Numbered from the stretch's first letter, positions 1-12,412 are shown. The stretch: 64,000 nt of DNA from Verrucomicrobiia bacterium (GCA_019634635.1 JAHCBB010000001.1:248001-312000), one strand, 5' to 3'. Program-made: numbers and translations. Notes: a model not told the origin generated them from the sequence alone.

Positions 1-2
1 AG

Positions 3-3020
<3,018 letters not shown>

Positions 3021-3115
3021 CGGCGGCAGGGAGGAACGGCGGGGCGCCGTCCCCGATCGGGTCCGCGCCCGCGATGGGTGACGTCGTCGTGCGGCGTCGC
3101 GAAGCCTCCTGGAGT

Positions 3116-3136
3116 ACGGCGGCCCCCCGCCGTTTT
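3116..3136 (+). terminator. Rho-independent terminator candidate after secA
   Basis: A perfect 7-bp stem (ACGGCGG / CCGCCGT) with a CCCC loop is followed by TTT. It lies about 95 bases after the secA stop and 130 bases before the next gene. The T tract is short, so termination may be partial. Confidence 0.5.
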
Positions 3137-3266
3137 GGCGCGGAACGACGTGCCACTGCGGGGCGGTGGGTGGAGCCCCCTTTGCGGTGACGTGTCACGT
3201 CGTGGTCGCGGGCCTGCCCCAATTAGCAGTTGCGACCATGGGGCACCTGTCTATCCTCGTCGCCTG

Positions 3267-3452
3267 ATGAAGAAACCGCGGCTGGTGCTGACTGCATTCC
3301 TATCCGGCCTGCTTGTCGTCGCCGCCGGATGCGGTGGCATTCGGGGAAGTCACAGTGTCTCTCCGGCCTCCTTTCTGATTCCGGGTCTCGACGTCCACGC
3401 GCCGCGCCCGGTGCCTTCCCTGCCCGTCCTGCAGCACAGTCCCGCCCGATAA
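3267..3452 (+). CDS. Small lipoprotein, 61 residues
   Basis: This short gene opens with a type II signal peptide: MKK, a hydrophobic stretch at residues 7-20, then a lipobox with the lipidated cysteine at C22 (VAAGC). After cleavage only about 40 residues remain, rich in Ser, Pro and Leu, including SPASFLIPG. It ends 8 bases before the hpnH-like gene on the same strand, so the two are probably co-transcribed. No enzyme domain is visible. A role as a membrane-anchored accessory peptide is inference. I cannot see a good Shine-Dalgarno sequence. The lipobox is the main reason to call it a gene. Confidence 0.6.
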   Translation: MKKPRLVLTAFLSGLLVVAAGCGGIRGSHSVSPASFLIPGLDVHAPRPVPSLPVLQHSPAR

Positions 3453-3460
3453 ATTCCATC

Positions 3461-4888
3461 ATGCGATTTCCTCTCGCGCTGACCCTCAAGATCGCCCGTC
3501 ACATCACCCGCAACCGCCTGAAGGGCGTCTCCAAGTTCGCCATGGTGCTGCAGCTCGAGCCGCTGCATACCTGCAACCTGACCTGCACGGGCTGTGGGCG
3601 GATCCGCGAATACTCCACGAGCCTCAAGGATCTGGTACCTCTGGAACAATGCCTGGCGGCCGCCGCGGAGTGCGATGCGCCCATGGTCTCCATTTGCGGT
3701 GGCGAACCGCTCATCTACCCGAAGATCGAGGAGCTGGTGGCGGGCCTGCGGGCGCAGGGGAGGATTCTCTACATCTGCACCAACGGCGTCTTCATGCGGA
3801 AGAAGATGCGCGAGTACCTCGCCGCCGCCTATGGCCCCGCGTTGGAGCCCCGGGTGGCGCAACTGGAGGCCGAGGGGCTGATCTCCGACAAGGAAGCCGC
3901 CCAGATCCGCAATGCCGATGCTGCGGCCCGCTCCAAGGTGACCATCCGGCCCACGAAGTGGATGTACTGGAACGTCCATGTGGACGGCTTGGAGTACACC
4001 CACGACCTCATTGTTGAGCGGGAGGGCGTGTTCAAGGAATGCGTGCTGGCCATCCGGATGGCCAAGATCCTCGGATACCAGGTCGCGACCAACACGACCG
4101 TGTACAAGGAGACCGATCCGGGCGAGCTGGACCAGATGTTCCGCTTCCTGAGCGCCCTGGAAGTGGACGGCCATACGATTTCGCCGGGGTACGACTACGA
4201 TGCCGCCAAGAAGGACATGGTGAAGCGGCTGGGGCGCGATCCGAAGGACTTTTTCCTGACCCGTGAGCTGGTGCGCGAGAAGTTCAAGGACGTCCAGCGT
4301 TGGGGCCGGGAGTTCACCTTGTTCGGCACACCGGTCTATCTGGAGTTCCTGGCCGGAAGGCGCGAGCTGCCCTGCTCGGCCTGGGCGATCCCCACCTACA
4401 ACGTGCGTGGATGGAAGGCTCCCTGTTACGTCATGACCGAGGGTCACTACGGCACCTACCAGGAGGTCTTGAAGACGGTGGATTGGGAGCGCTACGGAAC
4501 GAAGGACGGCGTGGCCCTGAATCCGAAGTGCGAAAACTGCATGATGCACAGCGGTTACGAGCCCTCCGGAGCCCTCAGCACCAGCCTCCGCGACACCTGG
4601 GTCAACATGCGGTTCAACTTTGGATCGAAGCCGCGGCCGTACCCGTCGTCCCCCGAGCTGACCCGGGCCGCCTACAACGGGGCCAGCATTGGCAAGGGGC
4701 ACCTCGCAGAAGCCAAGGCGGCCGTGAATCAGGAACTTGCCGGAGCGAAGTCGGCGTACCAGCGCCGCGACGAGGAGCCCGAGGGAGCCCCGACGAATGG
4801 CGGGTGCAGTTCGGGCACGTCTTCGGAACGGGACGCGCTCATCGCCAAGGTCCGCGACTCGGGATCCGCGGTGGCCAAGGGCGATTAG
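3461..4888 (+). CDS. hpnH: HpnH-like radical SAM protein (adenosylhopene transferase family)
   Basis: HpnH joins the adenosyl moiety of SAM to diploptene in C35 hopanoid synthesis. The protein has the radical SAM cluster motif CNLTCTGC (CX3CX2C) near residue 35 and the GGEP motif near 83. It also has the family stretches VHVDGLEYTHD, ISPGYDYDAA and CENCMMHSGYEPS near the C-terminus. I placed the start at ATG 3461 (MRFPLALTLKIARH) because this matches the family N-terminus; upstream codons in frame overlap the small lipoprotein. At 475 residues it is longer than the usual 340 or so, through a charged insertion after YLAAAYGPALEP, a shorter one near RLGRDPKDFF, and a hydrophilic tail of about 60 residues. 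No other hopanoid gene lies in the window, so a related substrate is possible. Confidence 0.85.
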   Translation: MRFPLALTLKIARHITRNRLKGVSKFAMVLQLEPLHTCNLTCTGCGRIREYSTSLKDLVPLEQCLAAAAECDAPMVSICGGEPLIYPKIEELVAGLRAQGRILYICTNGVFMRKKMREYLAAAYGPALEPRVAQLEAEGLISDKEAAQIRNADAAARSKVTIRPTKWMYWNVHVDGLEYTHDLIVEREGVFKECVLAIRMAKILGYQVATNTTVYKETDPGELDQMFRFLSALEVDGHTISPGYDYDAAKKDMVKRLGRDPKDFFLTRELVREKFKDVQRWGREFTLFGTPVYLEFLAGRRELPCSAWAIPTYNVRGWKAPCYVMTEGHYGTYQEVLKTVDWERYGTKDGVALNPKCENCMMHSGYEPSGALSTSLRDTWVNMRFNFGSKPRPYPSSPELTRAAYNGASIGKGHLAEAKAAVNQELAGAKSAYQRRDEEPEGAPTNGGCSSGTSSERDALIAKVRDSGSAVAKGD

Positions 4889-4897
4889 TTCTGGCCG

Positions 4898-6196
4898 TCA
4901 GACCTTCGGTTCCCAACCGGGGCGGTATTCGCGGCTCCACAACTGCTCCATCTCCCGCGTCGGCCTCACGATGCGCCCCGTCACGGCGTCCACCGACAAC
5001 TGGGTGCGGGTCCGGTAGGCAATGTTGCCCAGGTGGCACCAGCGGGTGCTGATCTGCGCCTCGGCGATCTCCGAGTTCAGGGGGACGTCCCCCCGGATGG
5101 CCTCGACGAAGTTCGCGAAATGATGCCGGTCATCCAGCCGGCCGGCCACTGCGGACACTTCCCGGCCGTCCAGGTCATGAATCCGGTACCCGGCGCCGCC
5201 GTCCATGGCGAGCACACCTTCCTCACCGTAGAAGGCGACAAAGGCGTGGTTTTCATGACGGCGTGGCAGGCAGCTGCTGGAGTCCCAGGTGATGCCGGAG
5301 GATCCCAGATCAAAACTGGCCAGCGTGGTGTCGGGCGTTTCCTGGTCGTCGTCGTGGTGGTAGCGCCCGCCGGTCACGGCAACCCGCAGGGGGAACCGGG
5401 CGTCCAGGCCCCACCGTGCGATGTCGAGCGCGTGGACCCCGTTGTTGGCCAGTTCACCGCCGCCCCAGTGCCAGCGCCAGTGCCACTGGTAGTGGACGAG
5501 ATTGTCCAGGTACACCCGTTCCGGGACCGGTCCCTGCCAGCGCGTGTAGTCGAGCCATTCAGGCACCGGGACGGGCCGGCCGTGACCGATGCCGCCCCGG
5601 CGGGCGTCGTACCAGCAGCGCGCAAATCGCACCTTGCCGATGGTACCCGAATGGAGCTTGACGATGGCCTCCTGGATCTCCGGCTGGCTGCGGCGCTGAT
5701 TGCCCATCTGCACCCGGCGATCGTGCTTGCGGGCCGCTGCGACCATCAGTTCACCCTCCCGGGCGTTGTGGCTTCCTGGCTTCTCCACATACACATGCTT
5801 GCCGGCGGCGCAGGCCAGGATCGTTGCCGGGGCGTGCCAGAAATTGGGCATGGCGATGGACACCGCATCGAGGTCGGGCTCCTCCAGCAGGCGGCGAAAA
5901 TCCGCTTCGCCCCGGGGTGAAGCCCCCTCCTTTACGGCGAGGTCGCGTGCGGCCGCCACCCGTCGGCTGTCGGCATCACAGACCGCCACCAGTTCCACGT
6001 TGGGCACCCGGAGAAAGGTCCGCACATGATCCAGTCCGCGCCCGAGCCCGACCACGCCCACCCGCACCCGGGATGAGGCCGGCTCAGGGCGTGCCAGCGC
6101 CGGCGGCAACCCGGCGGCCAGTGCGGCGGCCAGCGCGCCAGCGGCCCGGGTGAACTGACGGCGATCGAGCCCGCGTGAGGCAGGGGAGGTGTCCAT
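4898..6196 (-). CDS. Tat-exported Gfo/Idh/MocA family oxidoreductase
   Basis: This is an NAD(P)-dependent sugar or cyclitol oxidoreductase of the GFO/IDH/MocA family. I chose the ATG at 6196 because it places a twin-arginine signal at the N-terminus (DRRQFTRAAG, residues 11-20, then an Ala/Leu-rich core). The protein therefore acts outside the cytoplasm. The Rossmann motif GVVGLGRG lies at about 47-54 and the family EKP motif at 138-140. The conserved GGGELANNGVHALDIARWGL helix follows. Length is 432 residues, usual for the exported Verrucomicrobia/Planctomycetes subfamily. It is convergent with hpnH, with a 9-base gap. The substrate cannot be told from sequence. The 344 bases upstream (6197-6540) hold nothing I recognise beyond possible promoter sequence. 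Confidence 0.92.
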   Translation of the reverse strand: MDTSPASRGLDRRQFTRAAGALAAALAAGLPPALARPEPASSRVRVGVVGLGRGLDHVRTFLRVPNVELVAVCDADSRRVAAARDLAVKEGASPRGEADFRRLLEEPDLDAVSIAMPNFWHAPATILACAAGKHVYVEKPGSHNAREGELMVAAARKHDRRVQMGNQRRSQPEIQEAIVKLHSGTIGKVRFARCWYDARRGGIGHGRPVPVPEWLDYTRWQGPVPERVYLDNLVHYQWHWRWHWGGGELANNGVHALDIARWGLDARFPLRVAVTGGRYHHDDDQETPDTTLASFDLGSSGITWDSSSCLPRRHENHAFVAFYGEEGVLAMDGGAGYRIHDLDGREVSAVAGRLDDRHHFANFVEAIRGDVPLNSEIAEAQISTRWCHLGNIAYRTRTQLSVDAVTGRIVRPTREMEQLWSREYRPGWEPKV

Positions 6197-6540
6197 GGAA
6201 ACTCCCCACAACACGCCGTCGTCCCTCCGGAAAATCAAGGCATTCCGGATGGCCCCGGCAGCGCCGGTGCCCCGTGGACGTTGAACCTCCCCGGGATTTG
6301 GCCGGTACCCTGATCCGTGCTCCGGTGGGGCTCCCGCCGAGCCGTGCAGGGAACCTGTGGCCGGGCCTGATGGGACTCCACACGCGTTCGGTTCAGGTGA
6401 CTCCCGGCCCACCACCGGGTGGGAGCCGCCGAAGAGCATTCTTTCTGTTCTTTGGAATTTTGATTCCTGCCCAGTTTCAGCATGAATCGTCACTGGTTTT
6501 ACGACGGCCCCCGGTGACTTCCATGAAGCAGCCAAATTTC

Positions 6541-7659
6541 CTACGTCAAGAGAAGTTTCTCGAGTGTAGCAACGATTCTGTCGCTAGAGTGGCCGTCCCA
6601 TTTCTCGGGAATCACGCCCCGCTTCCATTGGTCGGCGAACAGCCGGTCGAGGGCAGGCATCAGCTTCGCTGGGTCCGCTCCGATCAGCTCGCTTGTGCCG
6701 TGAGTTACAGTCTCGGGGCGTTCGGTGTTCTCCCGAAGTGTTAGGCACGGGACTCCCAGCACCGTGGCCTCCTCCGTGATGCCGCCCGAGTCGGTGATAA
6801 CAGCCCTCGCATGTTTAACGAGGTAGTTGAATTCGAGATAGCCCAATGGCTCAATCAAGGTCAGCGCGTCCGTTCTGGAATAAAGAGTTTCGAGAACCTT
6901 GCGTGTGCGGGGGTGAACAGGAAAAATGATTGGAAACATTCGGGTGCCGCGCCGGATGACGTCAAGAACAGCTCCCAATGTGGCCGAATTGTCCACATTG
7001 GCCGGGCGATGGAGGGTAAGCACAAAATAGCCGCCTTTGGAGAGTCCAGCTGTAGTCCAGATGGATGGCGGGCGGAGGCGAGTCAGGTTGGCTAGGAGTG
7101 TGTCGATCATGGTATTCCCCACAAAGAAGATTCGATCGTCGGTGACGCCCGTTCTGCGGAGGTTAGCGTTGGCGGTCTCGCTGGTTGTGAAAAACCAATT
7201 GCTGATGGAATCGGTGACTATACGATTGATCTCCTCAGGCATGGACCAATCGCCCGAACGGATCCCGCCTTCAACGTGGGCTACGGGAATCCTGGCCTTA
7301 CGAGCCACGATAGCGCAAGCTAGGGTCGAAGTAACATCTCCTACAACGAGGCATAGTTCAGAAGGTTCGAGGGCAAGCAGTTCTTCGTACCGGGTCATAA
7401 TGGTTCCAGTCTGCTCCGCTTGGCTGCCGCCTCCAGCTGCGAGATTGATGTGTGGTTCGGGGATATCGAGTTGCTCAAAAAATGCTTCGGACATGGCGCG
7501 GTCGTAATGCTGACCGGTGTGTATCAATCGATAGCGAAGTGGTACGGAACGATTACCATGAATTCGGGGATCTCCAAAGCGACGATGAAACGCGTGGATA
7601 ATGGGTGCAACCTTGATGAAGTTGGGCCGGGCGCCCGCAATAAGGTCAAGGAGAGGCAT
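6541..7659 (-). CDS. wecB: UDP-N-acetylglucosamine 2-epimerase (non-hydrolysing)
   Basis: WecB interconverts UDP-GlcNAc and UDP-ManNAc in the cytoplasm, supplying ManNAc-type sugars for surface polysaccharide. Family landmarks are GARPNFIKVAPI at residues 8-19, HTGQHYD, the EGGIRSGDWSMPEEINR block, and the C-terminal DSGGITEEATVLGVPCLTLR followed by TERPE. I prefer ATG 7659 (MPLLDLIAGARPN) because it matches the family N-terminus; an in-frame ATG at 7725 would add 22 unrelated residues. Length is 372, normal for the family. Neither start has a clear Shine-Dalgarno sequence. It is the downstream end of the surface-sugar island, and its AT content is visibly higher than that of secA or hpnH. 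Confidence 0.95.
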   Translation of the reverse strand: MPLLDLIAGARPNFIKVAPIIHAFHRRFGDPRIHGNRSVPLRYRLIHTGQHYDRAMSEAFFEQLDIPEPHINLAAGGGSQAEQTGTIMTRYEELLALEPSELCLVVGDVTSTLACAIVARKARIPVAHVEGGIRSGDWSMPEEINRIVTDSISNWFFTTSETANANLRRTGVTDDRIFFVGNTMIDTLLANLTRLRPPSIWTTAGLSKGGYFVLTLHRPANVDNSATLGAVLDVIRRGTRMFPIIFPVHPRTRKVLETLYSRTDALTLIEPLGYLEFNYLVKHARAVITDSGGITEEATVLGVPCLTLRENTERPETVTHGTSELIGADPAKLMPALDRLFADQWKRGVIPEKWDGHSSDRIVATLEKLLLT

Positions 7660-7892
7660 TCGAGGAGAAATTTTGTTGAAGGGATGTCGCGGAGTCAACT
7701 CTTGCTTCGGGGTCGCTGACCCCATCGCAAATCAAAACGATACAGAGTGCGCAATCTAGATTCGCGATATGTCATTGCCAGTTGGGTCAGTGCCCGCATA
7801 AAAAAGCAAACAAAATATGTTTGCTATTATATTAAACTGCTTCAGAACCGAGCTTCGCAGAATGTGGCAAGACAAAAGTTGTCAACTTCGTA

Positions 7893-9053
7893 TCAGAACG
7901 GGTCGCTCATTACTCTACCTGACTGCAACATCCTATACACCTCCCTGGTTGCCTCCGCCGTGCGCCTCCAGGAGAATCTGGCTGCGTTGGCTCGACCGCG
8001 GTCGGAAAGCATGCGACTATAAGCAGAGTCTGAAAGTAGTCGACGAACCGACGCCGCGATCGCCATCGGACTGTAGGGATCGAAGAACTCGGCGCCGTTA
8101 CCCGCTACCTCGGGTAGTGATGCGACATCCGAACACGCGACCGGTACACCAGCGGACTGCGCGTCCAGGACCGACAATCCGAAACCCTCATACAAGGAAG
8201 GAGAGACAAACAGCTTCGCCTGTCGCAGCAGGGGAGGCAGATCAGAATCGGGCACATAACCTGTGGACATGACCCGGTCGCCCATCTTGCTCGCGGACAC
8301 TGCGGCCGCGACCTCCCCATTATCTGGAACGTGCCCGATGAGGACAAGGCACCATGGCAGGTCAGTGACCTGGGCCATGGCCTTGATGAGCCGGGGGATA
8401 TTTTTGCTGGTACTCTTTGATGAGAACGCGACAAGATACGGCTGCTTGATGCCGTAGTGGCGCAATACGTACTGATCGGCGACGTTTCCCGCGTCGCCCA
8501 CTACAGGCGCCAGACCTGGGCGTGGAGCTTCAGGGATGACAACGATTTTTGACGCAACGTCTGGTAGATCCTCGACGATCTGCCGCCGCGAGCTCTCGGA
8601 GACCGTGATAATTCGATTGGCACGCCGCGCCACGCCGCGCACTGCGATCTGCAGTGTGAGTCGTCGAGACTGGGGCATGTGCGCCGCGAAACCGGTGTAG
8701 ATCAGGTCGTGGATGGTCACGACGTGTGGAACTCCTGGATACCAGGGGCCGACATACCCGAGTGAGTGCAACACGTCAACTTGGTTGCCGCGCAGCAGCG
8801 CCGGCAGGCGGGCCTGCTCGAACAGGTAGCGCACGGGCCGCTTGGTGGCCTCGACGTTGCAAGGAACAAACGTGATGCCAGTGTGGATTGCCGATAGATG
8901 CTCGACCGACTCGCGATTCACAAATGCCGTGTACCGGTCGGAAGCTCCCTCGGCTGCTAGCGCCAAGAGCTCGTTGATCAGCAACCGGGCGTACGTTTCG
9001 GTGCCGCCAACGACGCCGGGTAGCAGGTACAGGAGATTGAGGGCAATGTGCAT
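7893..9053 (-). CDS. GT4-family glycosyltransferase
   Basis: This is a retaining GT-B glycosyltransferase that transfers a sugar from a nucleotide donor to a growing surface glycan. The N-terminal acceptor half begins MHIALNLLYLLPGVVGGTETY with a glycine-rich loop. The C-terminal donor half has PYLVAFSSKSTSKNIPRLI and the GT4 signature LYEGFGLSVLDAQSAGVPV. The usual E-X7-E motif is E-X7-D here, a conservative change. Length is 386 residues, typical. It shares its strand with wecB, 233 bases upstream of it. Its ATG overlaps the stop of an uncertain upstream reading frame (see the next entry). Donor and acceptor are unknown. Confidence 0.9.
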   Translation of the reverse strand: MHIALNLLYLLPGVVGGTETYARLLINELLALAAEGASDRYTAFVNRESVEHLSAIHTGITFVPCNVEATKRPVRYLFEQARLPALLRGNQVDVLHSLGYVGPWYPGVPHVVTIHDLIYTGFAAHMPQSRRLTLQIAVRGVARRANRIITVSESSRRQIVEDLPDVASKIVVIPEAPRPGLAPVVGDAGNVADQYVLRHYGIKQPYLVAFSSKSTSKNIPRLIKAMAQVTDLPWCLVLIGHVPDNGEVAAAVSASKMGDRVMSTGYVPDSDLPPLLRQAKLFVSPSLYEGFGLSVLDAQSAGVPVACSDVASLPEVAGNGAEFFDPYSPMAIAASVRRLLSDSAYSRMLSDRGRANAARFSWRRTAEATREVYRMLQSGRVMSDPF

Positions 9054-9656
9054 TATTGGTTCAGTCCGCGATCATGACCCAGATTTTGATCGCCCGGGAA
9101 GGATCGCCGAAGGACAAATATTCTGTCGACCCATTTTGTCAATCCGGCCATTGGCACAACAAGGTACGGTGGGCAAATTCTCTTGCTCGCCGACACAATT
9201 TCGTGAAACATGTTTCGAGGTTGGCAACAATCGGAGATGCGAATTGCGCTTCGATGGACTAGCCTAGCAGCAGAACAATCGACAACGAAAAAGCATTGCT
9301 TGAAGATGTGATTCGGGATTACGCCATTGCAGCGCGATGGAAAGGCAAGTTTCGTCTTTTGGAATTGTCGTTGAATATGCGCTTGCCTAGGTCGCATTCC
9401 CTCCCTTCGCATATTGAGGCAGATGTTCATCCGACGGCGCAGGCTGCAGTGGTTGGCGAGCAACATATACAAAGAACTGTGAACGAGCGAATTGTCTGGA
9501 AACGACGGTATGGAGCCCCGAGGGGGCTGACAGATCGAACATGCGTCAGGTGGACGTATTATTTTTCCTGCTTGAGAGAGGCTCAACAAGTTCTGGTCGA
9601 GATTGTTTTTGCTCCAGCTCATCAGTTTTAAGAGAAATTGTGGCGGCCTTTGAGCT
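9054..9656. other. Gene-poor, AT-rich gap between two glycosyltransferases
   Basis: About 600 bases with no recognised gene. A 213-codon frame is open on the minus strand from 9694 to 9053. Its stop overlaps the ATG of the GT4 gene (TAATG), which would fit translational coupling. However, its product is rich in Cys and Arg, shows no family motif, and overlaps the start of the plus-strand gene at 9657. The stretch may be a decayed island gene, which would fit the mosaic content. Confidence 0.4.
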
Positions 9657-10781
9657 ATGAAAACCTGTAGATTACTATTCACCGGAATCTCCAATCCTGT
9701 TGAAAATGCAGGACAGCAAAAGCTCTACTTCCTCGCTCGCGAGCTTGAAAAGTTGGGTTGCCTTGTTGATGTAGCGGTTCCAGAGCACTCCGAAAATCAT
9801 CGCCTCCTTGAAGCGATTGGTTTCCAGGGAAATGCATACTTTTTTGACGATCAAACATGCAGGTCGCACTTGCAACAGCGCGCGAAGATTCTCAAAACAG
9901 GTCGCTGGCAGTTTGTCCATTCGATTGGTGATGGGCTTCGAGCATTAATTTATGGCCGGGCCAAATTTAAAGTCTTGTATGAATTTGATGAGTGGATATC
10001 TGCTTACACATCGCAGAGCATTTTTAAGCGCTTTTATTTAGAGATAGTGTGTAGAGAGAAGTGCCGCCGCGCATTTGGCGTGATTTGTGGGAGTGATTAC
10101 ATCGCGAGCAAAGTTTCGAGTTTTCGTCCCGACTTGAAGTCAAAAATACTTTATCTACCGGTGGGCATAAGCAGCCTTGAAAACAGCGTTGATTTAGCTC
10201 TATACAAAAGTTTATGTGATCGATTTAAAGATCGCAGAATGTTTTTCTACATTGGAAATGTTTTGTCAATTTATCGAGAGCAAATTGCTGAATTGTTTGA
10301 TCTTGCAGAGATCTGTTTGGAATCGAAGTGTCATTCATTCATTTTGATCGCAGGAGCTGGAAGTGATTTGGAGTATTGGAAAGCTCAGGCGGTAGAACGT
10401 CGATTAGACTCGGTCATCGTTTTCGAAGGAAATGTTCCGCGTTCAAAGCTTGCAACCTACTGCAAAGCTGCCACGGTCCTTTTGTTTCCGTACCCTCCAA
10501 GCATTCCAAACATCGCTCGTTGCCCTACTAAACTGTTTCATTATGCTGCGGCCAACAGGCCTCTAGTAACCAATCGAACTGGAGAAGTTGCCAAAATCTT
10601 TGGGGATAATGCGTTCTACTATGAACCCGGCAACAGTCGAGATATGTTTCGCGCATGCCAGGCCGCAATTCTGGCACACCCTGCCTACGGCAACGGGATA
10701 AACCTAAATTCATTGACTTGGGAATCCAGAGCGGCCAGTTATTATCAATGGCTTTCGGGGATTCTCTTGAAATCAGCCTAG
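9657..10781 (+). CDS. GT4-like glycosyltransferase, AT-rich
   Basis: A 374-residue GT-B-fold glycosyltransferase. The N-terminus (MKTCRLLFTGISNPVENAGQQ) resembles the nucleotide-sugar enzymes that start with a beta strand and a small-residue loop. The second half has the donor-side elements ILYLPVGI, FFYIGNVLSIYREQI, VIVFEGNVPRSKLATYCKAA and a PTKLFHYAAANRPLVT segment in place of the classic E-X7-E. It reads divergently from the genes on both sides. Codon usage is clearly AT-richer than the rest of the window, so recent acquisition is likely. It probably adds a sugar to the same surface polysaccharide served by wecB and the epimerase. The exact sugar is unknown. Confidence 0.85.
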   Translation: MKTCRLLFTGISNPVENAGQQKLYFLARELEKLGCLVDVAVPEHSENHRLLEAIGFQGNAYFFDDQTCRSHLQQRAKILKTGRWQFVHSIGDGLRALIYGRAKFKVLYEFDEWISAYTSQSIFKRFYLEIVCREKCRRAFGVICGSDYIASKVSSFRPDLKSKILYLPVGISSLENSVDLALYKSLCDRFKDRRMFFYIGNVLSIYREQIAELFDLAEICLESKCHSFILIAGAGSDLEYWKAQAVERRLDSVIVFEGNVPRSKLATYCKAATVLLFPYPPSIPNIARCPTKLFHYAAANRPLVTNRTGEVAKIFGDNAFYYEPGNSRDMFRACQAAILAHPAYGNGINLNSLTWESRAASYYQWLSGILLKSA

Positions 10782-10808
10782 TTGCAAGTTCCATAAGCGT
10801 GATGGTTT

Positions 10809-11468
10809 TCAACGCACGAGAATTCGACCTAGTACACTAAACGCCTCGGCGTGAGCGTGACGTATTTGGGAACCTCGGACGCAAGCGAGAGCGCGAACCA
10901 CATTTCCGTCGAGATAGGGCCTCCCATCCAGAACTTGTGACCTGTACGAGGTGACGAGACGAATTTTCGCAAGTACATCCTGCTCCGCGAGTGGTACATA
11001 GACATCAGGGGGGGATTTGCCGAGATCGTTGTTAGGGAATTCCCCTGCAAGCAGGCTTTTGTGAGCTTTGAAGACACGGGCTGCCTCGGCTGCCACCTGG
11101 ACGTGGTCTTGATTTGTGTCAGTGATTGGGTGGGTAATGATCAGATCGTAGTGGTCTCGGAGGGCTTCGAGAGTTGAGTAAATAGTGGATCGCTTTTGTT
11201 CGAATATCCCCTGACACGCTGGCATCAGTAGCGTTGTGTGGTCAACAATCTGGGCGGAGGTTGTCTCTCGCAACCAATTAATGTTCGTGAGCATCTCCCT
11301 TCTCGCCTGATTTGCCCGTGCCTTGGATAGCACGCCGCGGTGATCACTGAATACAAGCAGCCCAACTCGAAGTTTTGTGCGGCAAGCCAAATTAAGGAGG
11401 CCTCCGGCGATGAGTTCAATGTCATCGCAATGGGCGCCAACAAATAATAGTGAGCTTGGGAGCTTCAC
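10809..11468 (-). CDS. PIG-L/LmbE family deacetylase
   Basis: PIG-L proteins are zinc-dependent N-deacetylases acting on GlcNAc-type substrates. The metal motif normally written AHPDDE appears as GAHCDDIEL at residues 11-19, with Cys in place of Pro. The second ligand region reads THPITDTNQDH, close to the family HPXXDXHXDH. Length is 219 residues, normal. Its start overlaps the end of the upstream epimerase by 4 bases (ATGA), so the two form a coupled pair, probably modifying one sugar residue of the surface glycan. The loss of the proline leaves the metal-binding His and Asp residues intact, so activity is expected. Confidence 0.9.
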   Translation of the reverse strand: MKLPSSLLFVGAHCDDIELIAGGLLNLACRTKLRVGLLVFSDHRGVLSKARANQARREMLTNINWLRETTSAQIVDHTTLLMPACQGIFEQKRSTIYSTLEALRDHYDLIITHPITDTNQDHVQVAAEAARVFKAHKSLLAGEFPNNDLGKSPPDVYVPLAEQDVLAKIRLVTSYRSQVLDGRPYLDGNVVRALACVRGSQIRHAHAEAFSVLGRILVR

Positions 11469-12412
11469 GATATCGATCTAGTAATATGCCCTGCCTCATG
11501 CAACCAAATCGCAGTTTGTCGTATTCCTTTAGTAAGGGGAGTACGACAGGCGTCGGGAAGCATCGAGCGAAGTCGAGTAACATCGGCGATCCTCCTTACA
11601 ACGTGATCCCAATGTCGTTGCTCAGTCACCTGAATGTGAGCTTCGTCGCCGGGATATAATTCAGAAATCAATTGTGCCAGATCCAGGATGGACGTTTCAA
11701 CCCCGGTGCCGATGTTGACAACCGAATTCTTTGCAACTTCCGCATTTCGCAGGACTTCAACCACGTCGTGTACAAATGTAAAATCACGTGTAGCCTTTTC
11801 TCCATATACATGAATTGTGCGGGAAGGCTGATCAAGAGACTTCAGCATATTTGGTATCGCATTTCGATAATGTCCTGGCGGGTCACCCGGGCCGTAGACG
11901 TTAAAGAGGCGGAAGATTGCGTATGGGATTCCACTGTTTGCTACGTAGCGCTCTCCAAGGAGCTTGGTCAACGCATAGGGGGTTCCCGGTGCGATCCGTG
12001 AATCCTCGCAAAACGGAATGTTGCCATCTCCATAGGAGGAGGAAGATCCCGTATAGACGAATAGTCGGCATCCGACATGACGTGCAAATGTGAGCACGGC
12101 GAGGGTTCCTTCAGCATTTGAACGAAGGTCAATCTCGGGGTAGTCGACTGATCGCTCATTTGCGAACGATGCCGCGAGATGGTAGAATCTATCATAGGGA
12201 CCGTTCGGAAGCGCGGCAAAGTCACATTGGAGACGAATGTCACAGTGAACGAATTGAAGGTTTTGTTTGATATCTTGAAGATTTTGCAGTGAATCAACGC
12301 TCGAGAGATTGTCGGCGACAACGACTTCGTGCCCCGCATTAACGTGTGCTCTGGCTAGATGTGAACCAATAAATCCTGCACCGCCGGTTATAAGAATACG
12401 CATTAGTGGCAA
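11465..12412 (-). CDS. NAD-dependent epimerase/dehydratase (extended SDR)
   Basis: An extended short-chain dehydrogenase acting on nucleotide sugars (GalE/RmlB type). It has the Rossmann motif GGAGFIGSHL near residues 10-19, the substrate Ser in SSSSYGDG, the catalytic YALTK (YXXXK), and FNVYGPGDPP downstream. Length is 315 residues, typical. The start is ATG 12412 or the ATG three codons later (MRILITGG); the second fits the family N-terminus slightly better. It is the promoter-proximal gene of a two-gene unit with the PIG-L deacetylase. The exact reaction (4-epimerase, 4,6-dehydratase or reductase) cannot be decided from motifs. Confidence 0.92.
   Translation of the reverse strand: MPLMRILITGGAGFIGSHLARAHVNAGHEVVVADNLSSVDSLQNLQDIKQNLQFVHCDIRLQCDFAALPNGPYDRFYHLAASFANERSVDYPEIDLRSNAEGTLAVLTFARHVGCRLFVYTGSSSSYGDGNIPFCEDSRIAPGTPYALTKLLGERYVANSGIPYAIFRLFNVYGPGDPPGHYRNAIPNMLKSLDQPSRTIHVYGEKATRDFTFVHDVVEVLRNAEVAKNSVVNIGTGVETSILDLAQLISELYPGDEAHIQVTEQRHWDHVVRRIADVTRLRSMLPDACRTPLTKGIRQTAIWLHEAGHITRSIS

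Noticed and set aside
9053..9694. 213-codon frame on the minus strand, with a TAATG overlap to the GT4 gene
   Set aside because: Overlap is suggestive, but composition is unlike a real protein, there are no motifs, and it runs over the start of the plus-strand gene. Kept only as a possible remnant.
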